A stretch of DNA of 64,000 bases from Maricaulis sp047308265 (GCF_047308265.1 NZ_JBKQWY010000005.1:248001-312000), one strand, 5' to 3'. Positions 17,382-26,156 are shown, counted from the first letter of the stretch. Translations and numbers: made by a program. Notes: generated by a model not told the origin, from the sequence alone.

Positions 17382-18005
17382 TCAATGTTGCAGTGGAATC
17401 AACTGGATGACACTGGGGATCTCCGCGTCGATCCGGAATGGGCGATGATCGTCACACGCGATATGAGGCGCCATCTCGTCGGCCATCAGGCGCGCCTGTG
17501 TATTGGCATCCTCCACCTCGCTGGCCACGACATAACCCACATGACAGGCCTCGGGATCGGCGCCGGGCCGCAGGCCGGTCACGATCAAGACAGACACGCC
17601 CTCCGGCTCGCCCGTGTCAAAGACTGTGGAGTAGTATCGGTGAATGGTCGCAAATGCGGTCCCGTCCGTGTCACGGCGCCACTCGATCACAGAATGGAAA
17701 TGCCCGAAATTGCCCAGATATCCGCCATAGGGCAGGCGATCGGGCATGACGTCACCCTGGCTGAAACCGGCCCATTCGCCGTGATCATCCGCCTCGCGAT
17801 AAACCGTCCATCCATCCAGCCCCTCACAGGCCAGCCCCACACGCGTTGCAATTCCTTCCTCGGACACAGAGAGCGTGCGACATGTCTCCTCATTGAGCGA
17901 TGTATACGTGCTGTCCTGCGCATGTGCCGATACAGACAGGCCCAGGGTCGCGCCTGCGAGTATCACCGCCCGCATGATGTGATGTGTCGCGGTGTGGTGT
18001 GTCAT
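17382..18005 (-). CDS. Secreted protein of unknown function
   Basis: From the ATG at 18005 the protein is 207 aa, with a signal peptide ending in SVSAHAQ (about residue 30). The mature part has four Cys and reads as a compact beta-rich domain (LACEGLDGWTVYREADDHGE, FHSVIEWRRD, VSVLIVTGLRPG). The pattern of Cys and Trp suggests a disulfide-stabilised periplasmic protein. I do not recognise the family. The frame is open to 18053, but the chosen start has GGGGGGA 6 nt upstream and the signal peptide at its beginning. It is separated from both neighbours. Confidence 0.75.
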   Translation of the reverse strand: MTHHTATHHIMRAVILAGATLGLSVSAHAQDSTYTSLNEETCRTLSVSEEGIATRVGLACEGLDGWTVYREADDHGEWAGFSQGDVMPDRLPYGGYLGNFGHFHSVIEWRRDTDGTAFATIHRYYSTVFDTGEPEGVSVLIVTGLRPGADPEACHVGYVVASEVEDANTQARLMADEMAPHIACDDHRPFRIDAEIPSVIQLIPLQH

Positions 18006-18088
18006 GATGTCCCCCCATGTCCGTTGCGCAAAGCCTAGCGCAATCTCCGGCAACAGGAAGAGCGAATCGACGGATCAAGGCGCCAGGC

Positions 18089-18550
18089 CTACGCCTCTTC
18101 GAGCAGGTCCTGCTCCGGACGAACCAGCGGACGGGCGGTGACACTGACACGGGCGCGCTCGCCGATCTGTTTGGTCACGAGCAGTTTTTCCACCTGGCTG
18201 TCATCATGGAAGACCACCCCGGTGAGCGCATCCAGCACGGCCTTGGCAACATTATCGACATCATGGACGGGGCTGCGCTCGGTCCGCTCGATCACGATCA
18301 CGACTTCATAGGGACCATATTTGGGCCGGGCACGCTTGAATTCGAGGCGAAAGAATTCGCCAATAAGCGTTTTGAAACGCCGCGACTGCGTCGTCAGCGC
18401 ATCCACGCGCAAGCTCAGCTCGTCACCCGACATGGCGGCTTGAACCTTCCCTTTTCCGATCCAGGTGTGCGCCTGCCCCCGTCGGCGATGCGCATCTCTT
18501 GCTTGATCCGTCATGGGTGTTTGATACACGTCCGAATCATATACGGCCAT
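18089..18550 (-). CDS. RusA-type Holliday junction resolvase
   Basis: This 153-aa protein carries the RusA catalytic pattern. DVDNVAK supplies Asp97, Asp99 and Lys103, and VVFHDDSQV supplies the acidic pair at 116-117; they match the essential Asp70, Asp72, Lys76 and Asp91 of E. coli RusA. RusA cuts four-way DNA junctions and is usually phage-borne. No phage gene is visible here. The N-terminus before about residue 40 is basic and polar. The start is uncertain: 18550 has no good ribosome site, and an ATG at 18514 is an alternative. It diverges from fumC 41 nt away. Confidence 0.8.
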   Translation of the reverse strand: MAVYDSDVYQTPMTDQARDAHRRRGQAHTWIGKGKVQAAMSGDELSLRVDALTTQSRRFKTLIGEFFRLEFKRARPKYGPYEVVIVIERTERSPVHDVDNVAKAVLDALTGVVFHDDSQVEKLLVTKQIGERARVSVTARPLVRPEQDLLEEA

Positions 18551-18591
18551 ATATGAGCCGACCGACCTCCAGCTGCAAGGAGCCTCCCCTC

Positions 18592-19986
18592 ATGAGCGAG
18601 ATGCGCACAGAAACCGATAGTTTTGGTCCCCTCGAAGTCCCGGCGGACAAGCTGTTCGGTGCCCAGACGGCCCGGTCCCTGATCAATTTCCCGATCGGTA
18701 CCGAGACCATGCCCCTGCCGCTGGTGCGTGCCCTGGGCATCGTCAAACGCTCGGCAGCCCTGGCCAACAAGCGCCTGGACAATCTGGAACCGGAGCTGGC
18801 CGACGCCATCGCCCAGGCCGCCCTGGAAGTCGCCGAAGGCAAGCTGGACGAGCATTTCCCGCTATCCGTCTGGCAGACCGGATCCGGCACCCAATCCAAC
18901 ATGAACACCAATGAAGTGGTGTCCAACCGCGCCATCCAGATCCTGGGCGGCACGGTCGGCTCCAAGGATCCGGTCCACCCCAATGATCATGTGAACCGGT
19001 CCCAGAGCTCGAACGATACCTTCCCGACCGCCATGCATATCGCAGCGGCTGAAGAGATCTCCCATCGTCTCCTGCCGGCGCTGCAGACCCTGCATAATGC
19101 GCTCAATGACAAACAGCAGGAATTCAAGGACATCATCAAGATCGGCCGCACCCACCTGCAAGATGCCACACCGTTGACACTGGGCCAGGAATTCTCCGGC
19201 TATGTGGCCATGGTGAAAAACGGAATTCGCCGCGTTGAGGCGACCCTTCCGGCCCTGCTGGAACTGGCCATGGGCGGAACGGCTGTGGGCACCGGCCTCA
19301 ACACCAAGCCGGGCTATGCCGAAGCCTTCGCCGAGGAGGTCGCCAGCCTGACCCAGCTTGGCTTCATCACCGCGCCAAACAAGTTCGAAGCCCTGGCCAC
19401 CAAGGACGCGCTGGTTGAAGCCCATGGCGCGCTCAACTCGGTCGCCGTGTCGCTCTTCAAGATCGCCAATGATATCCGGCTTCTGGGCTCTGGTCCGCGC
19501 TCGGGCCTGGGCGAGATTGCCCTGCCGGAGAACGAGCCGGGCTCATCCATCATGCCGGGCAAGGTCAATCCGACCCAGTGCGAAGCCATGACCATGGTCT
19601 GCACCCAAGTGATGGGCAATAACACGACCGTCTCCATGGCTGGCAGCCAGGGCCATTTCGAACTCAACGTGTTCAAGCCCGTGATCATCTTCAACGTGCT
19701 GCAATCCGTGCGCATTCTCGCAGACGCAGCGAACACCTTCACCGAGAAATGCGTGATTGGCATCAAGGCACGCGAGGACAATATCCAGGCGTTGATGGAA
19801 CGCTCGCTGATGCTGGTCACGGCGCTCAACTCTACCATTGGCTATGACAATGCGACCATTGTCGCCAAGACGGCGCACAAGAACGGCACCACCCTGCGTG
19901 AGGAAGCCGTCAAGCTGGGCTTTGTCACCGAGGAACAGTTCGACGCCATTGTGCGTCCGGAACAGATGATCGGCCCGAAAGCGTAG
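18592..19986 (+). CDS. fumC: Class II fumarase FumC
   Basis: FumC interconverts fumarate and malate in the TCA cycle without an iron-sulfur cluster. From the ATG at 18592 (AAGGAG 9 nt upstream) the protein is 464 aa, the family length. Signatures are DSFGPLEVPADKLFGAQTAR, the active-site regions SGTQSNMNTNEV, SSNDTFPTAMH and GRTHLQDATPL, and the GSSIMPGKVNPTQ loop. The frame is open 93 nt upstream, but that part is not conserved. An imperfect inverted repeat follows the stop. Confidence 0.97.
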   Translation: MSEMRTETDSFGPLEVPADKLFGAQTARSLINFPIGTETMPLPLVRALGIVKRSAALANKRLDNLEPELADAIAQAALEVAEGKLDEHFPLSVWQTGSGTQSNMNTNEVVSNRAIQILGGTVGSKDPVHPNDHVNRSQSSNDTFPTAMHIAAAEEISHRLLPALQTLHNALNDKQQEFKDIIKIGRTHLQDATPLTLGQEFSGYVAMVKNGIRRVEATLPALLELAMGGTAVGTGLNTKPGYAEAFAEEVASLTQLGFITAPNKFEALATKDALVEAHGALNSVAVSLFKIANDIRLLGSGPRSGLGEIALPENEPGSSIMPGKVNPTQCEAMTMVCTQVMGNNTTVSMAGSQGHFELNVFKPVIIFNVLQSVRILADAANTFTEKCVIGIKAREDNIQALMERSLMLVTALNSTIGYDNATIVAKTAHKNGTTLREEAVKLGFVTEEQFDAIVRPEQMIGPKA

Positions 19987-20014
19987 GCTGGCGTCCTACA
20001 CCCGCCCGGTACAC

Positions 20015-20058
20015 ACCCCCCTCGAGAGCGACCGCTTTTATAAAATCGCTCTCGGGGG
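20015..20058. repeat. Inverted repeat after fumC
   Basis: CGAGAGCGA (20023-20031) pairs with TCGCTCTCG (20046-20054) around a 14-nt loop. The stem extends outwards after a one-base bulge through five C/G pairs. It lies 36 nt after the fumC stop and may stabilise or end the transcript. No T run follows on either strand. Confidence 0.5.
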
Positions 20059-20209
20059 CGGGCATCATCGTCACCGGCGGAATTCTCACGTCGTGACGAT
20101 TTGACCCAACATTGTCGTCACCGGGACAGGGATAGTCTTGCCCTGAACAAACGAACAGAGCCGGGTGCCTCGCATCCAGCCCTGCCGTTGGATCGGGTTG
20201 AACGACCCA

Positions 20210-21421
20210 CTAGTATCTGTAGGTCAGGAACACCCAGCTCTTTTGACGATCCGCTGCGGCGCCATTGGCCTCCACGCCGTCAAAGTCAGCAAACTGGAAT
20301 GACAAGCCGGTCCTGTCCGTCAGTCCGAGGTTCAGGAAAAGATCGAGCTCTTCCCCAAATTCCAGCCCTGTTCTCTCAAAGTCAAAGGTCCAGGCGGTGA
20401 ACCCCACCGCGACAGACTGCAAGAAGCTTTGTGACGTCCTGTGGCGATACCCGCCACCGACATACCGGACCGACAATCCATCTGCGGGGCCCATGGCGCC
20501 GCCGCCGTGTGTCGCATCGGCCCAGCCCGCGACGCCATGATTGGCCGCGAGCGGATTGGCAACAGAGCGCTGCCCATCTCCCTCGATCTCTTCCAATCCG
20601 ACGCGGGCGGACCAGCCATGGCGAGCGATGCCGAGCTCTGCCCCCCAATAACCCAGATCAAACGCATCCGACGCAGACCCATAATCCGTTTGGTGCGCGA
20701 ACATGGCTTGGTAAGACCAGGTCCACTCCCCTTGTTCAAACCGACCATTGGCTCTCACGCCCCATGTGGCATTGGACCGGTGTCGGGGAGCAAGCGGGTC
20801 GGTCAAGTCGATGAGATAAGCAAAGCCGGCCACGGTATGATCCGGATTCCATTGATAGGCGAGATGAGCCAGATGGGTATCCGTGTCCCAGTCAAACTCT
20901 TCACCCGGACCTCGATTGACCTGCCAGTGATACACATACCGTCCTGTCAGCGCTCCGGACTGCCATCGCATCTCCAACGCATCATGCGTCGTCTTGTCCT
21001 GGCGCCATCCGGGCGATCCGACGAACCGATTATTGTCGAATGACAGATTTTGTCGGCCCGCCGTCACCCGCCAAGAGGGTTGCGGGGTCCAGGTGAGCTG
21101 GAAGCGCTGAAGTTCGGTATTGTCATCATCTTTGATGGTCGCGAATTGTGACTGACCATTTAGTCCAGAGTTTCGCTCACCAACGCCAAAGTCACGCACA
21201 TCCTCGATTTCTCCGAGAAACTGCACACCGGACCAAAGCGGCAACGTAACACGCGCACGCGTTCTCAAGGTGAGCGCCTCGGCATCCTGTTTGCCGGTCT
21301 GTTCAACCGCTTCAAAACGTAGACGGACATCCAGACCAAAATCCCAGTCGTCATCCGCATATCCCGGAGCGTTCAAGGCTGAACCCGCGAAAACAGCCAA
21401 AACCAATACATTCATTTTCAT
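20210..21421 (-). CDS. Outer-membrane beta-barrel (alginate-export/porin-like) protein
   Basis: From the ATG at 21421 (AAAGG 8 nt upstream) the protein is 403 aa with a signal peptide cleaved near residue 23 (APGYADD). The mature part alternates aromatic and polar residues in amphipathic strands (LDVRLRFEAVEQT, WRVTAGRQNLSFDNNRFVGS, LTGRYVYHWQVNRG) and ends with the aromatic VFLTYRY typical of outer-membrane barrels. The motif GRQNLSFDNNRFVGSPGWRQ resembles the alginate-export domain family. It starts 12 nt after the MCP gene, so the two are probably co-transcribed. The transported compound is unknown. Confidence 0.78.
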   Translation of the reverse strand: MKMNVLVLAVFAGSALNAPGYADDDWDFGLDVRLRFEAVEQTGKQDAEALTLRTRARVTLPLWSGVQFLGEIEDVRDFGVGERNSGLNGQSQFATIKDDDNTELQRFQLTWTPQPSWRVTAGRQNLSFDNNRFVGSPGWRQDKTTHDALEMRWQSGALTGRYVYHWQVNRGPGEEFDWDTDTHLAHLAYQWNPDHTVAGFAYLIDLTDPLAPRHRSNATWGVRANGRFEQGEWTWSYQAMFAHQTDYGSASDAFDLGYWGAELGIARHGWSARVGLEEIEGDGQRSVANPLAANHGVAGWADATHGGGAMGPADGLSVRYVGGGYRHRTSQSFLQSVAVGFTAWTFDFERTGLEFGEELDLFLNLGLTDRTGLSFQFADFDGVEANGAAADRQKSWVFLTYRY

Positions 21422-21433
21422 AACACGCACCTT

Positions 21434-23110
21434 TCAAGCCGCCCGAATGGATTCGCGAAATGCGTCGAATTCAGCCTTCCAGGCATTCTGTCTTTTGGTC
21501 ATTTCTTCAGCGGCCTCCAGGACCGAGCGAGACGTGCCTGCCGTTTCGCCCGTGAAATTGGCCACTTGCTCGACCCCCTCGGCGGCCTTGCCAGTCCCTT
21601 CCTGGGCCCGCTGAGCAGAGTTTGCGATTTCTGCTGTTGCCGCACGCTGCTCCTCAATCGCGGAGGCCGAAGCAACGGCAAGTTCTCCGAGCTCGGTCAC
21701 AGCCCGCATTGCTCGGGCTATGGATTCGTTCGACGAATTCGACGCCGCCTGAATGCCGCTGATCCGGTCAGTAATTTGCTGAGTGGCACCCGTGGTCTGT
21801 TCTGCTAGCGCTTTGACTTCCGATGCGACCACCGCAAAACCCTTGCCGGCCTCTCCCGCTCGAGCGGCCTCGATGGTTGCGTTGAGGGCGAGAAGATTGG
21901 TCTGCTCGGCAATGGTCTCGATCAGATCGAGGATCGCTCCAATATCACGAGCCGAAGTCGCCAATTCCTGGATCACAGACGAACTCGCTCGCGTTTCATC
22001 ACTGGCCACAGTCGACAACTGACTGGTTCTGGAAATCTGGCCTGCAACCTCACTGATCGAGGCAGACAATTCCTCCGATGCCGCGGCCACTGCCTGGACG
22101 CTTTCCGCTGCATTTTGTGTCGCTGTGTTGACGGATTGGGACTGTTGCGCCGCTTGCTCGGACGAGGAGGACATCTGCGACGCAGAAGCAGACAATTGTT
22201 CGGTCGCGGTCATGACACTGGTGAGGAGCTCGGTCGAGGCCGATTCAAACCGATCGAGGGCTGCCTCACGACGTTCGGCACGCTCCAGCTTGTTCCGTTC
22301 TTCAGCCGCTTCACGCTCCAGCATAACATCCGCTTCACGCAATGCGATTTGCAGAGTATCGAGAGCCCGGGCGAGATCGCCAAACTCGTCGGAACGATCC
22401 GTGTTTTTGACCTCGATATCGCGACGCCCCGCGGCCAGCCCGCCCAGGTCATCCTGAACGGAACGAACCGAATCGAGCAGAACCCGGCCAACAATGCTTG
22501 TAATGATCAGGAGAAGTGCCGCGGCAACAAGAATAGCGGAGATGGCCACCCAAAACACGAGTGTTTCCAGAGCATCCTGGCGGGCTTGAGCTGCCGCGAG
22601 GTCCGCAGTCGCACCATCACGCACCACTTCGATTGCCGTGTCCATGGCGTCATCGTACACAGCAAGTTCGTCAAAAAACTGGTTCCGCCCGTTTGCATCA
22701 AAACGAACACCCTGACTGATCGTTTCGCGCAACAATTCATCAAGAGCGACATAATCAGCGCGCACCCTTACCAGCGCGGACACATAGTCGGGATGCTCAA
22801 CCACTGCTTCCGTGTCCGACAACGCGGTACCGAAATCGACGATATTGCCTTCGACCGCCTCGATGCGTTCCGCATTCACCGCACCGACCATCAAGTAGGT
22901 ATCCCGAAGAAGTGAGGTCAGATCCTTTTCAAGAGCGCTCGCCGAGACGAGGACATTGGTTGCTGTTCGTCCCTCTTGATTGGCCTGCGCCATTCTTTGC
23001 CCGGCAACCCAGTCCACGGCCATATTGACCACAAGCACGGTCAGGCAGGCTGCAGTCAGGCTTTGCAACAACCTGCGTAAAGACAGGCGATGGAGAGAGG
23101 ACAACGACAT
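21434..23110 (-). CDS. Methyl-accepting chemotaxis protein
   Basis: The 558-aa receptor has a first membrane segment (about residues 15-37), a helical periplasmic sensor domain of about 145 residues, a second membrane segment (184-210) and a HAMP domain (about 208-262). A long signalling helix hairpin follows, with its tip at DLIETIAEQTNLLALNATIE and GKGFAVVASEVKALAEQT. The signalling part contacts CheA and CheW. The sensor looks like a four-helix bundle, so the ligand cannot be told. There is no C-terminal CheR/CheB tether pentapeptide. It is followed 12 nt later by a porin-like gene, an unusual pairing. Confidence 0.93.
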   Translation of the reverse strand: MSLSSLHRLSLRRLLQSLTAACLTVLVVNMAVDWVAGQRMAQANQEGRTATNVLVSASALEKDLTSLLRDTYLMVGAVNAERIEAVEGNIVDFGTALSDTEAVVEHPDYVSALVRVRADYVALDELLRETISQGVRFDANGRNQFFDELAVYDDAMDTAIEVVRDGATADLAAAQARQDALETLVFWVAISAILVAAALLLIITSIVGRVLLDSVRSVQDDLGGLAAGRRDIEVKNTDRSDEFGDLARALDTLQIALREADVMLEREAAEERNKLERAERREAALDRFESASTELLTSVMTATEQLSASASQMSSSSEQAAQQSQSVNTATQNAAESVQAVAAASEELSASISEVAGQISRTSQLSTVASDETRASSSVIQELATSARDIGAILDLIETIAEQTNLLALNATIEAARAGEAGKGFAVVASEVKALAEQTTGATQQITDRISGIQAASNSSNESIARAMRAVTELGELAVASASAIEEQRAATAEIANSAQRAQEGTGKAAEGVEQVANFTGETAGTSRSVLEAAEEMTKRQNAWKAEFDAFRESIRAA

Positions 23111-23307
23111 GGCGGAACCTTTGTTCGATTATGCAACAGCCACCACATCTAGACTTGCAAAGTTACCGGAATCTGGACCGCGATTCATATAATATTTGCC
23201 ATACAGACACTGACCTATACTTGGCTGAGCTCCCCGCCATCGCCCATGGCTCGACCTCCAGCCGTTCCCCGCTTGTCGACGGGTCGATGGTCATGCAAAC
23301 TTGAGAG

Positions 23308-23541
23308 ATGACCTCCAAACCGATCAATCTGCGCCAGTTCCGCAAACGCAAACAGCGTGAAGACAAGGACAAACAGGCCGAAGCCAATCGGGTGGAGCAT
23401 GGCACCCCCAAAGCGGTTCGCGAACTCAGCGCAGCGCGTAGGGCACATGAATTGACAAAGGTCGAGGCTCATAAACGCACACCACCATCGCAGAACAGGT
23501 CCGGTCTTAAACCTGACGCCCCGGATTCCGACGACGCGTGA
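23308..23541 (+). CDS. DUF4169 family small basic protein
   Basis: This 77-aa protein starts MTSKPINLRQFRKRKQRED and continues with the Ala/Arg/Glu-rich helix AVRELSAARRAHELTKVEAHK. It matches the DUF4169 pattern of alphaproteobacteria (INLRQFRK start, then ANR...G...K). Function is unknown; the basic N-terminus suggests nucleic-acid binding. In many relatives the gene is next to a ribbon-helix-helix gene starting KRSLTLSGHRTSVSLE. Here that partner is at 26588, 3 kb away, with other genes between. Confidence 0.8.
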   Translation: MTSKPINLRQFRKRKQREDKDKQAEANRVEHGTPKAVRELSAARRAHELTKVEAHKRTPPSQNRSGLKPDAPDSDDA

Positions 23542-23616
23542 CCCAGATCATACTCGACGTGAAGCTGCTTATGCGCACAATACACCCCGGTAAGCACACG
23601 TCCGGGGAGGGACTTC

Positions 23617-24873
23617 ATGGGTTTGGGCATTGCACTGGAGGTCGCGATCGGCCTCGTCTTCTTGTATCTGGTCTTGAGCCTGTTCGTGACGGCCCTCGTG
23701 GAGGGGATTGCAGGGGGGCTTTACCAATTGCGACAGCGCACGCTGCGCGACGGACTGCGCACTCTGCTGACACCGAGAGCGTCAGGCGGTGAGTCACACT
23801 GGCGGGCCTTTCGTGAGACCACACCCTTCCGCTTCTTGACGGCGGCTTCGACCGGGCAGGAGATCATCCCTGAACCGGACGAAACGGATCCCGACCAAAC
23901 AGAACCCAGCGTCCCGCGACGGTTGGGATTTGTGTCACGTATCGGTCCATCCTCAATCGCGCCCCGGGCCTTCGCGCTGTCGGTTCTTGAATGGGCAAAT
24001 CGCCATCACGAATCCCCGGCTTCCGCCACAGCCACGGACTCCGCCAGTTCAGCAGATCAGGCTGCCAGCCAAACCCTCAACAATCTTCGGAACATCAAGA
24101 CAGACACGGTTCTGGGCGCCATGATCCGTCAGGAAATGGCCACGCTGAGTACCCGGACGGCGGATGGATTGAACGAGGCCATCGACAAAATCGAAGACAT
24201 TTATGACCGCGCCATCGTCCGCATCCAGGGTGAATACCAGCGACTCATCCGGGTCTGGACTCTGGGCATGGGTTTCGCTCTCGCAGTTATTCTCAATGCA
24301 AACACAATCGACATTGCCCAAAGCCTGTGGGCCGACAAGACCTTGCGCGAAGGCTTGCTGGTCCAGGCCCAGGCTTTCGCCGAGGCCGATTCGGAGTATT
24401 TGTCCGACCGTCCGATTGATGCACAATCCGTGGATCGTGCCATGGAGCGTATGGAGAGGTTTTCAGACGAGCTCGGCACATTTCCTCTTACCGGTTTGGG
24501 CGGTATCGCGTCGCAATGGTGTGGCGGCAGAGTCCCGGATCCAAGCGGACATGATTACGTGCGCCCGGGTGTTTTCATGACACTCTTCTGCGATGAAACC
24601 GCGGAAGAGCCGCACGACAGCCGCTCCATCTGGTGGATCATCCTGCGGCAGATTATCGGACTGAGCCTCACTGGAATTGCGCTCTCCCTGGGTGCGCCCT
24701 TCTGGTTCGACCTGCTCCGCAAGATCATGAATCTGAGAAGCGGCGGCCCCTCTGACCCTCTTGCGTCCGAGGAGGTCGAGGTCTCCTCCCGCACGGGATC
24801 AAGCCCGGCTCCAGCTCAACCGCGTCCGGAGACAACGGTCAGAGTAGTCGTGGATACACCCAACGCCACATAA
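23617..24873 (+). CDS. Integral membrane protein of unknown function, 418 aa
   Basis: GGGGAGGG lies 7 nt before the ATG. The protein has an N-terminal membrane segment (about 4-33) and a long soluble region with a helical part (about 140-220, ending DAIDKIEDIYDRAIVRIQGEYQR in sense). A second membrane segment lies near 222-240 and a third near 345-375 ending in GAPFWFDLLRKIMNLRSGGP. A Pro/Ser/Thr-rich tail follows. The FWFDLL...NLR ending occurs in a widespread family of uncharacterised membrane proteins, but I know no function for it. Two Cys pairs lie in the loop between segments 2 and 3, which may be periplasmic. Its stop abuts the stop of the convergent Tag-like gene with no gap. Confidence 0.78.
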   Translation: MGLGIALEVAIGLVFLYLVLSLFVTALVEGIAGGLYQLRQRTLRDGLRTLLTPRASGGESHWRAFRETTPFRFLTAASTGQEIIPEPDETDPDQTEPSVPRRLGFVSRIGPSSIAPRAFALSVLEWANRHHESPASATATDSASSADQAASQTLNNLRNIKTDTVLGAMIRQEMATLSTRTADGLNEAIDKIEDIYDRAIVRIQGEYQRLIRVWTLGMGFALAVILNANTIDIAQSLWADKTLREGLLVQAQAFAEADSEYLSDRPIDAQSVDRAMERMERFSDELGTFPLTGLGGIASQWCGGRVPDPSGHDYVRPGVFMTLFCDETAEEPHDSRSIWWIILRQIIGLSLTGIALSLGAPFWFDLLRKIMNLRSGGPSDPLASEEVEVSSRTGSSPAPAQPRPETTVRVVVDTPNAT

Positions 24874-25542
24874 TCACCCGACCGAGAAGGCCAGTAATCT
24901 TGATATTGCCGTTTGGCTCAGGCCGCTTTCATCGCGCCAGCGGGTGAAGGCGGCCTGCACGGCCGTGCGGGCCTTTTTGGATGTCGGCGCCTTGTCGATC
25001 ACGCCTTCGCGGATCAGCGCGGCCGTGACATCGCGTGACAGGATAAAAGCATCCCAGCCAGCAAAACGCAGGAAATACTGCCCGGTCATGGCCCCCAGGC
25101 GCGAGCCCCGACGATTAAGCTCATCCATCAAACCGATCTGGTCTTCCACCGGCCAATTCGCCAGATAGGCCCCAAAACCGCCATGCTCCTGCGCGGCATC
25201 GGCGACAAAACCTGCATTGGCGACGGTCGCCATGATTTTCTGGCCGTTGCGGACAATACGGGTATCGCTGGCCAGTCTCGAGACATCGTCATCGGAATAG
25301 AAGCTGATCGGCACCGGGTCGAACCCGTCGAAGGCCGCTTCAAACCCCTCCCACTTGGCCTCAATGACTTTCCAGTTGAAGCCGGACTGAAACAGACATT
25401 TCGTCATGAGCGCCAGATAGCGATCATCACTCACCGCCCGCAAGTCTTCCGCAGAACGAGCATGAGCATGCTCGGCCAGACGGGCGTCCAGATCCCCATG
25501 GTGCTGGCGCGCCATGGCCTCGATTTGCGCGATCGATGTCAT
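24874..25542 (-). CDS. DNA-3-methyladenine glycosylase I (Tag)-like protein
   Basis: This 222-aa protein resembles Tag-type glycosylases in KCLFQSGFNWKVIEAKWEGF and FDPVPISFYSDDDVSRLASD, followed by TRIVRNGQKIMATVANA. These correspond to the E. coli Tag segments GLSWITVLKKRENY and IIRHRGKIQAIIGNA. Tag removes 3-methyladenine from alkylated DNA. Compared with E. coli Tag, the N-terminal zinc-binding Cys/His set is not seen, so it belongs to a zinc-less branch. The start at 25542 has GGAGG 7 nt upstream. A LexA-type box ends 23 nt before the start codon, suggesting SOS control. Confidence 0.78.
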   Translation of the reverse strand: MTSIAQIEAMARQHHGDLDARLAEHAHARSAEDLRAVSDDRYLALMTKCLFQSGFNWKVIEAKWEGFEAAFDGFDPVPISFYSDDDVSRLASDTRIVRNGQKIMATVANAGFVADAAQEHGGFGAYLANWPVEDQIGLMDELNRRGSRLGAMTGQYFLRFAGWDAFILSRDVTAALIREGVIDKAPTSKKARTAVQAAFTRWRDESGLSQTAISRLLAFSVG

Positions 25543-25565
25543 GCTCAATCCTCCAGACACCTTAC

Positions 25566-25580
25566 GAACATATCGGGAAC
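25566..25580 (-). promoter_or_regulatory. LexA-type (SOS) box upstream of the Tag-like gene
   Basis: GAAC at 25566-25569 and GAAC at 25577-25580 are separated by exactly 7 nt; on the gene strand this reads GTTC-N7-GTTC, the alphaproteobacterial LexA site. It lies 23-38 nt before the start codon of a DNA-repair gene, where LexA would block transcription or its early elongation. Confidence 0.65.
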
Positions 25581-25609
25581 ACAGCTCAACTCAAGCCCAT
25601 TCCGTCATT

Positions 25610-25624
25610 CCCCGGATGCCGGGG
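25610..25624. repeat. Short REP-like hairpin
   Basis: CCCCGG (25610-25615) and CCGGGG (25619-25624) flank ATG, preceded by GTCATT. The form resembles the small extragenic palindromes of alphaproteobacteria. It lies in the 185-nt gap between two minus-strand genes. I saw no second copy. Confidence 0.35.
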
Positions 25625-25727
25625 TACATAGACCAGGCTCGCCGCAAACTCGCAGGCGATGAGGCCGAGCCTGACAGGCCCGGCCCGCACCCTGCCACTA
25701 CACGGCAAACATGATGGCAAAGGGCAG

Positions 25728-26156
25728 TCAGGCCGCGACCGCGATCTTTGCCTCAACCCGCAGCCGGCTCAGGTGACCGTCCCAGCCCACATCGTGGTCG
25801 CACAATGATTTGAATGGATCGGCAGCAGCCTTCGCGAAACCATCGTGGACCAGGCGAAGGTGCGTGCCTTGTGCAAACTCGGTGAGTGTCCACTCGACAC
25901 GTGTCATTCGACCTTCCAGCCAGGTGTGGGTAAAGGAATAGACCAGCCTGTGAGGTCGATCGGCTTCAAGAACCTCCCCCCAGCATTGGGCTTCCGGATC
26001 ACGATCTGAGTTCAACAGCCCGTAAGACTGCCCGGCCTCCAGATCGGATTGAGCCGGTTGGAACCAAAGCGCCAACAAATCAGCCTGGGTGAGAAAGTCC
26101 CAGACCCGTTCAGGACTCGCCTCGAGAAAAATTGTCTTTTCAATCTGATCCACCAC
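25728..26156 (-). CDS. SRPBCC (AHSA1-type) domain protein
   Basis: This 142-aa protein has the START/AHSA1 pattern: IEKTIFLEASPERVWDFLTQ at the start, LVYSFTHTW, TRVEWTLTEFAQGTHLRLVH and a C-terminal helix with GWDGHLSRL. Such proteins form a hydrophobic pocket. Paired with an ArsR regulator they are common in bacteria, but ligands are usually unknown. Translation probably starts at one of two adjacent GTG codons (26154-26156 or 26151-26153). The gene overlaps the upstream regulator by 17 nt, so the two are expressed together. Confidence 0.85.
   Translation of the reverse strand: MVDQIEKTIFLEASPERVWDFLTQADLLALWFQPAQSDLEAGQSYGLLNSDRDPEAQCWGEVLEADRPHRLVYSFTHTWLEGRMTRVEWTLTEFAQGTHLRLVHDGFAKAAADPFKSLCDHDVGWDGHLSRLRVEAKIAVAA

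Noticed and set aside
18499..18591. Upstream extension of fumC
   Set aside because: The extra 31 residues are not part of the fumarase family and overlap the RusA-like gene; the start at 18592 has AAGGAG.
20144..20157. GAAC-N4-GAAC near 20150 as a LexA box
   Set aside because: Spacing is 4 nt, not 7, and it lies between convergent gene ends.
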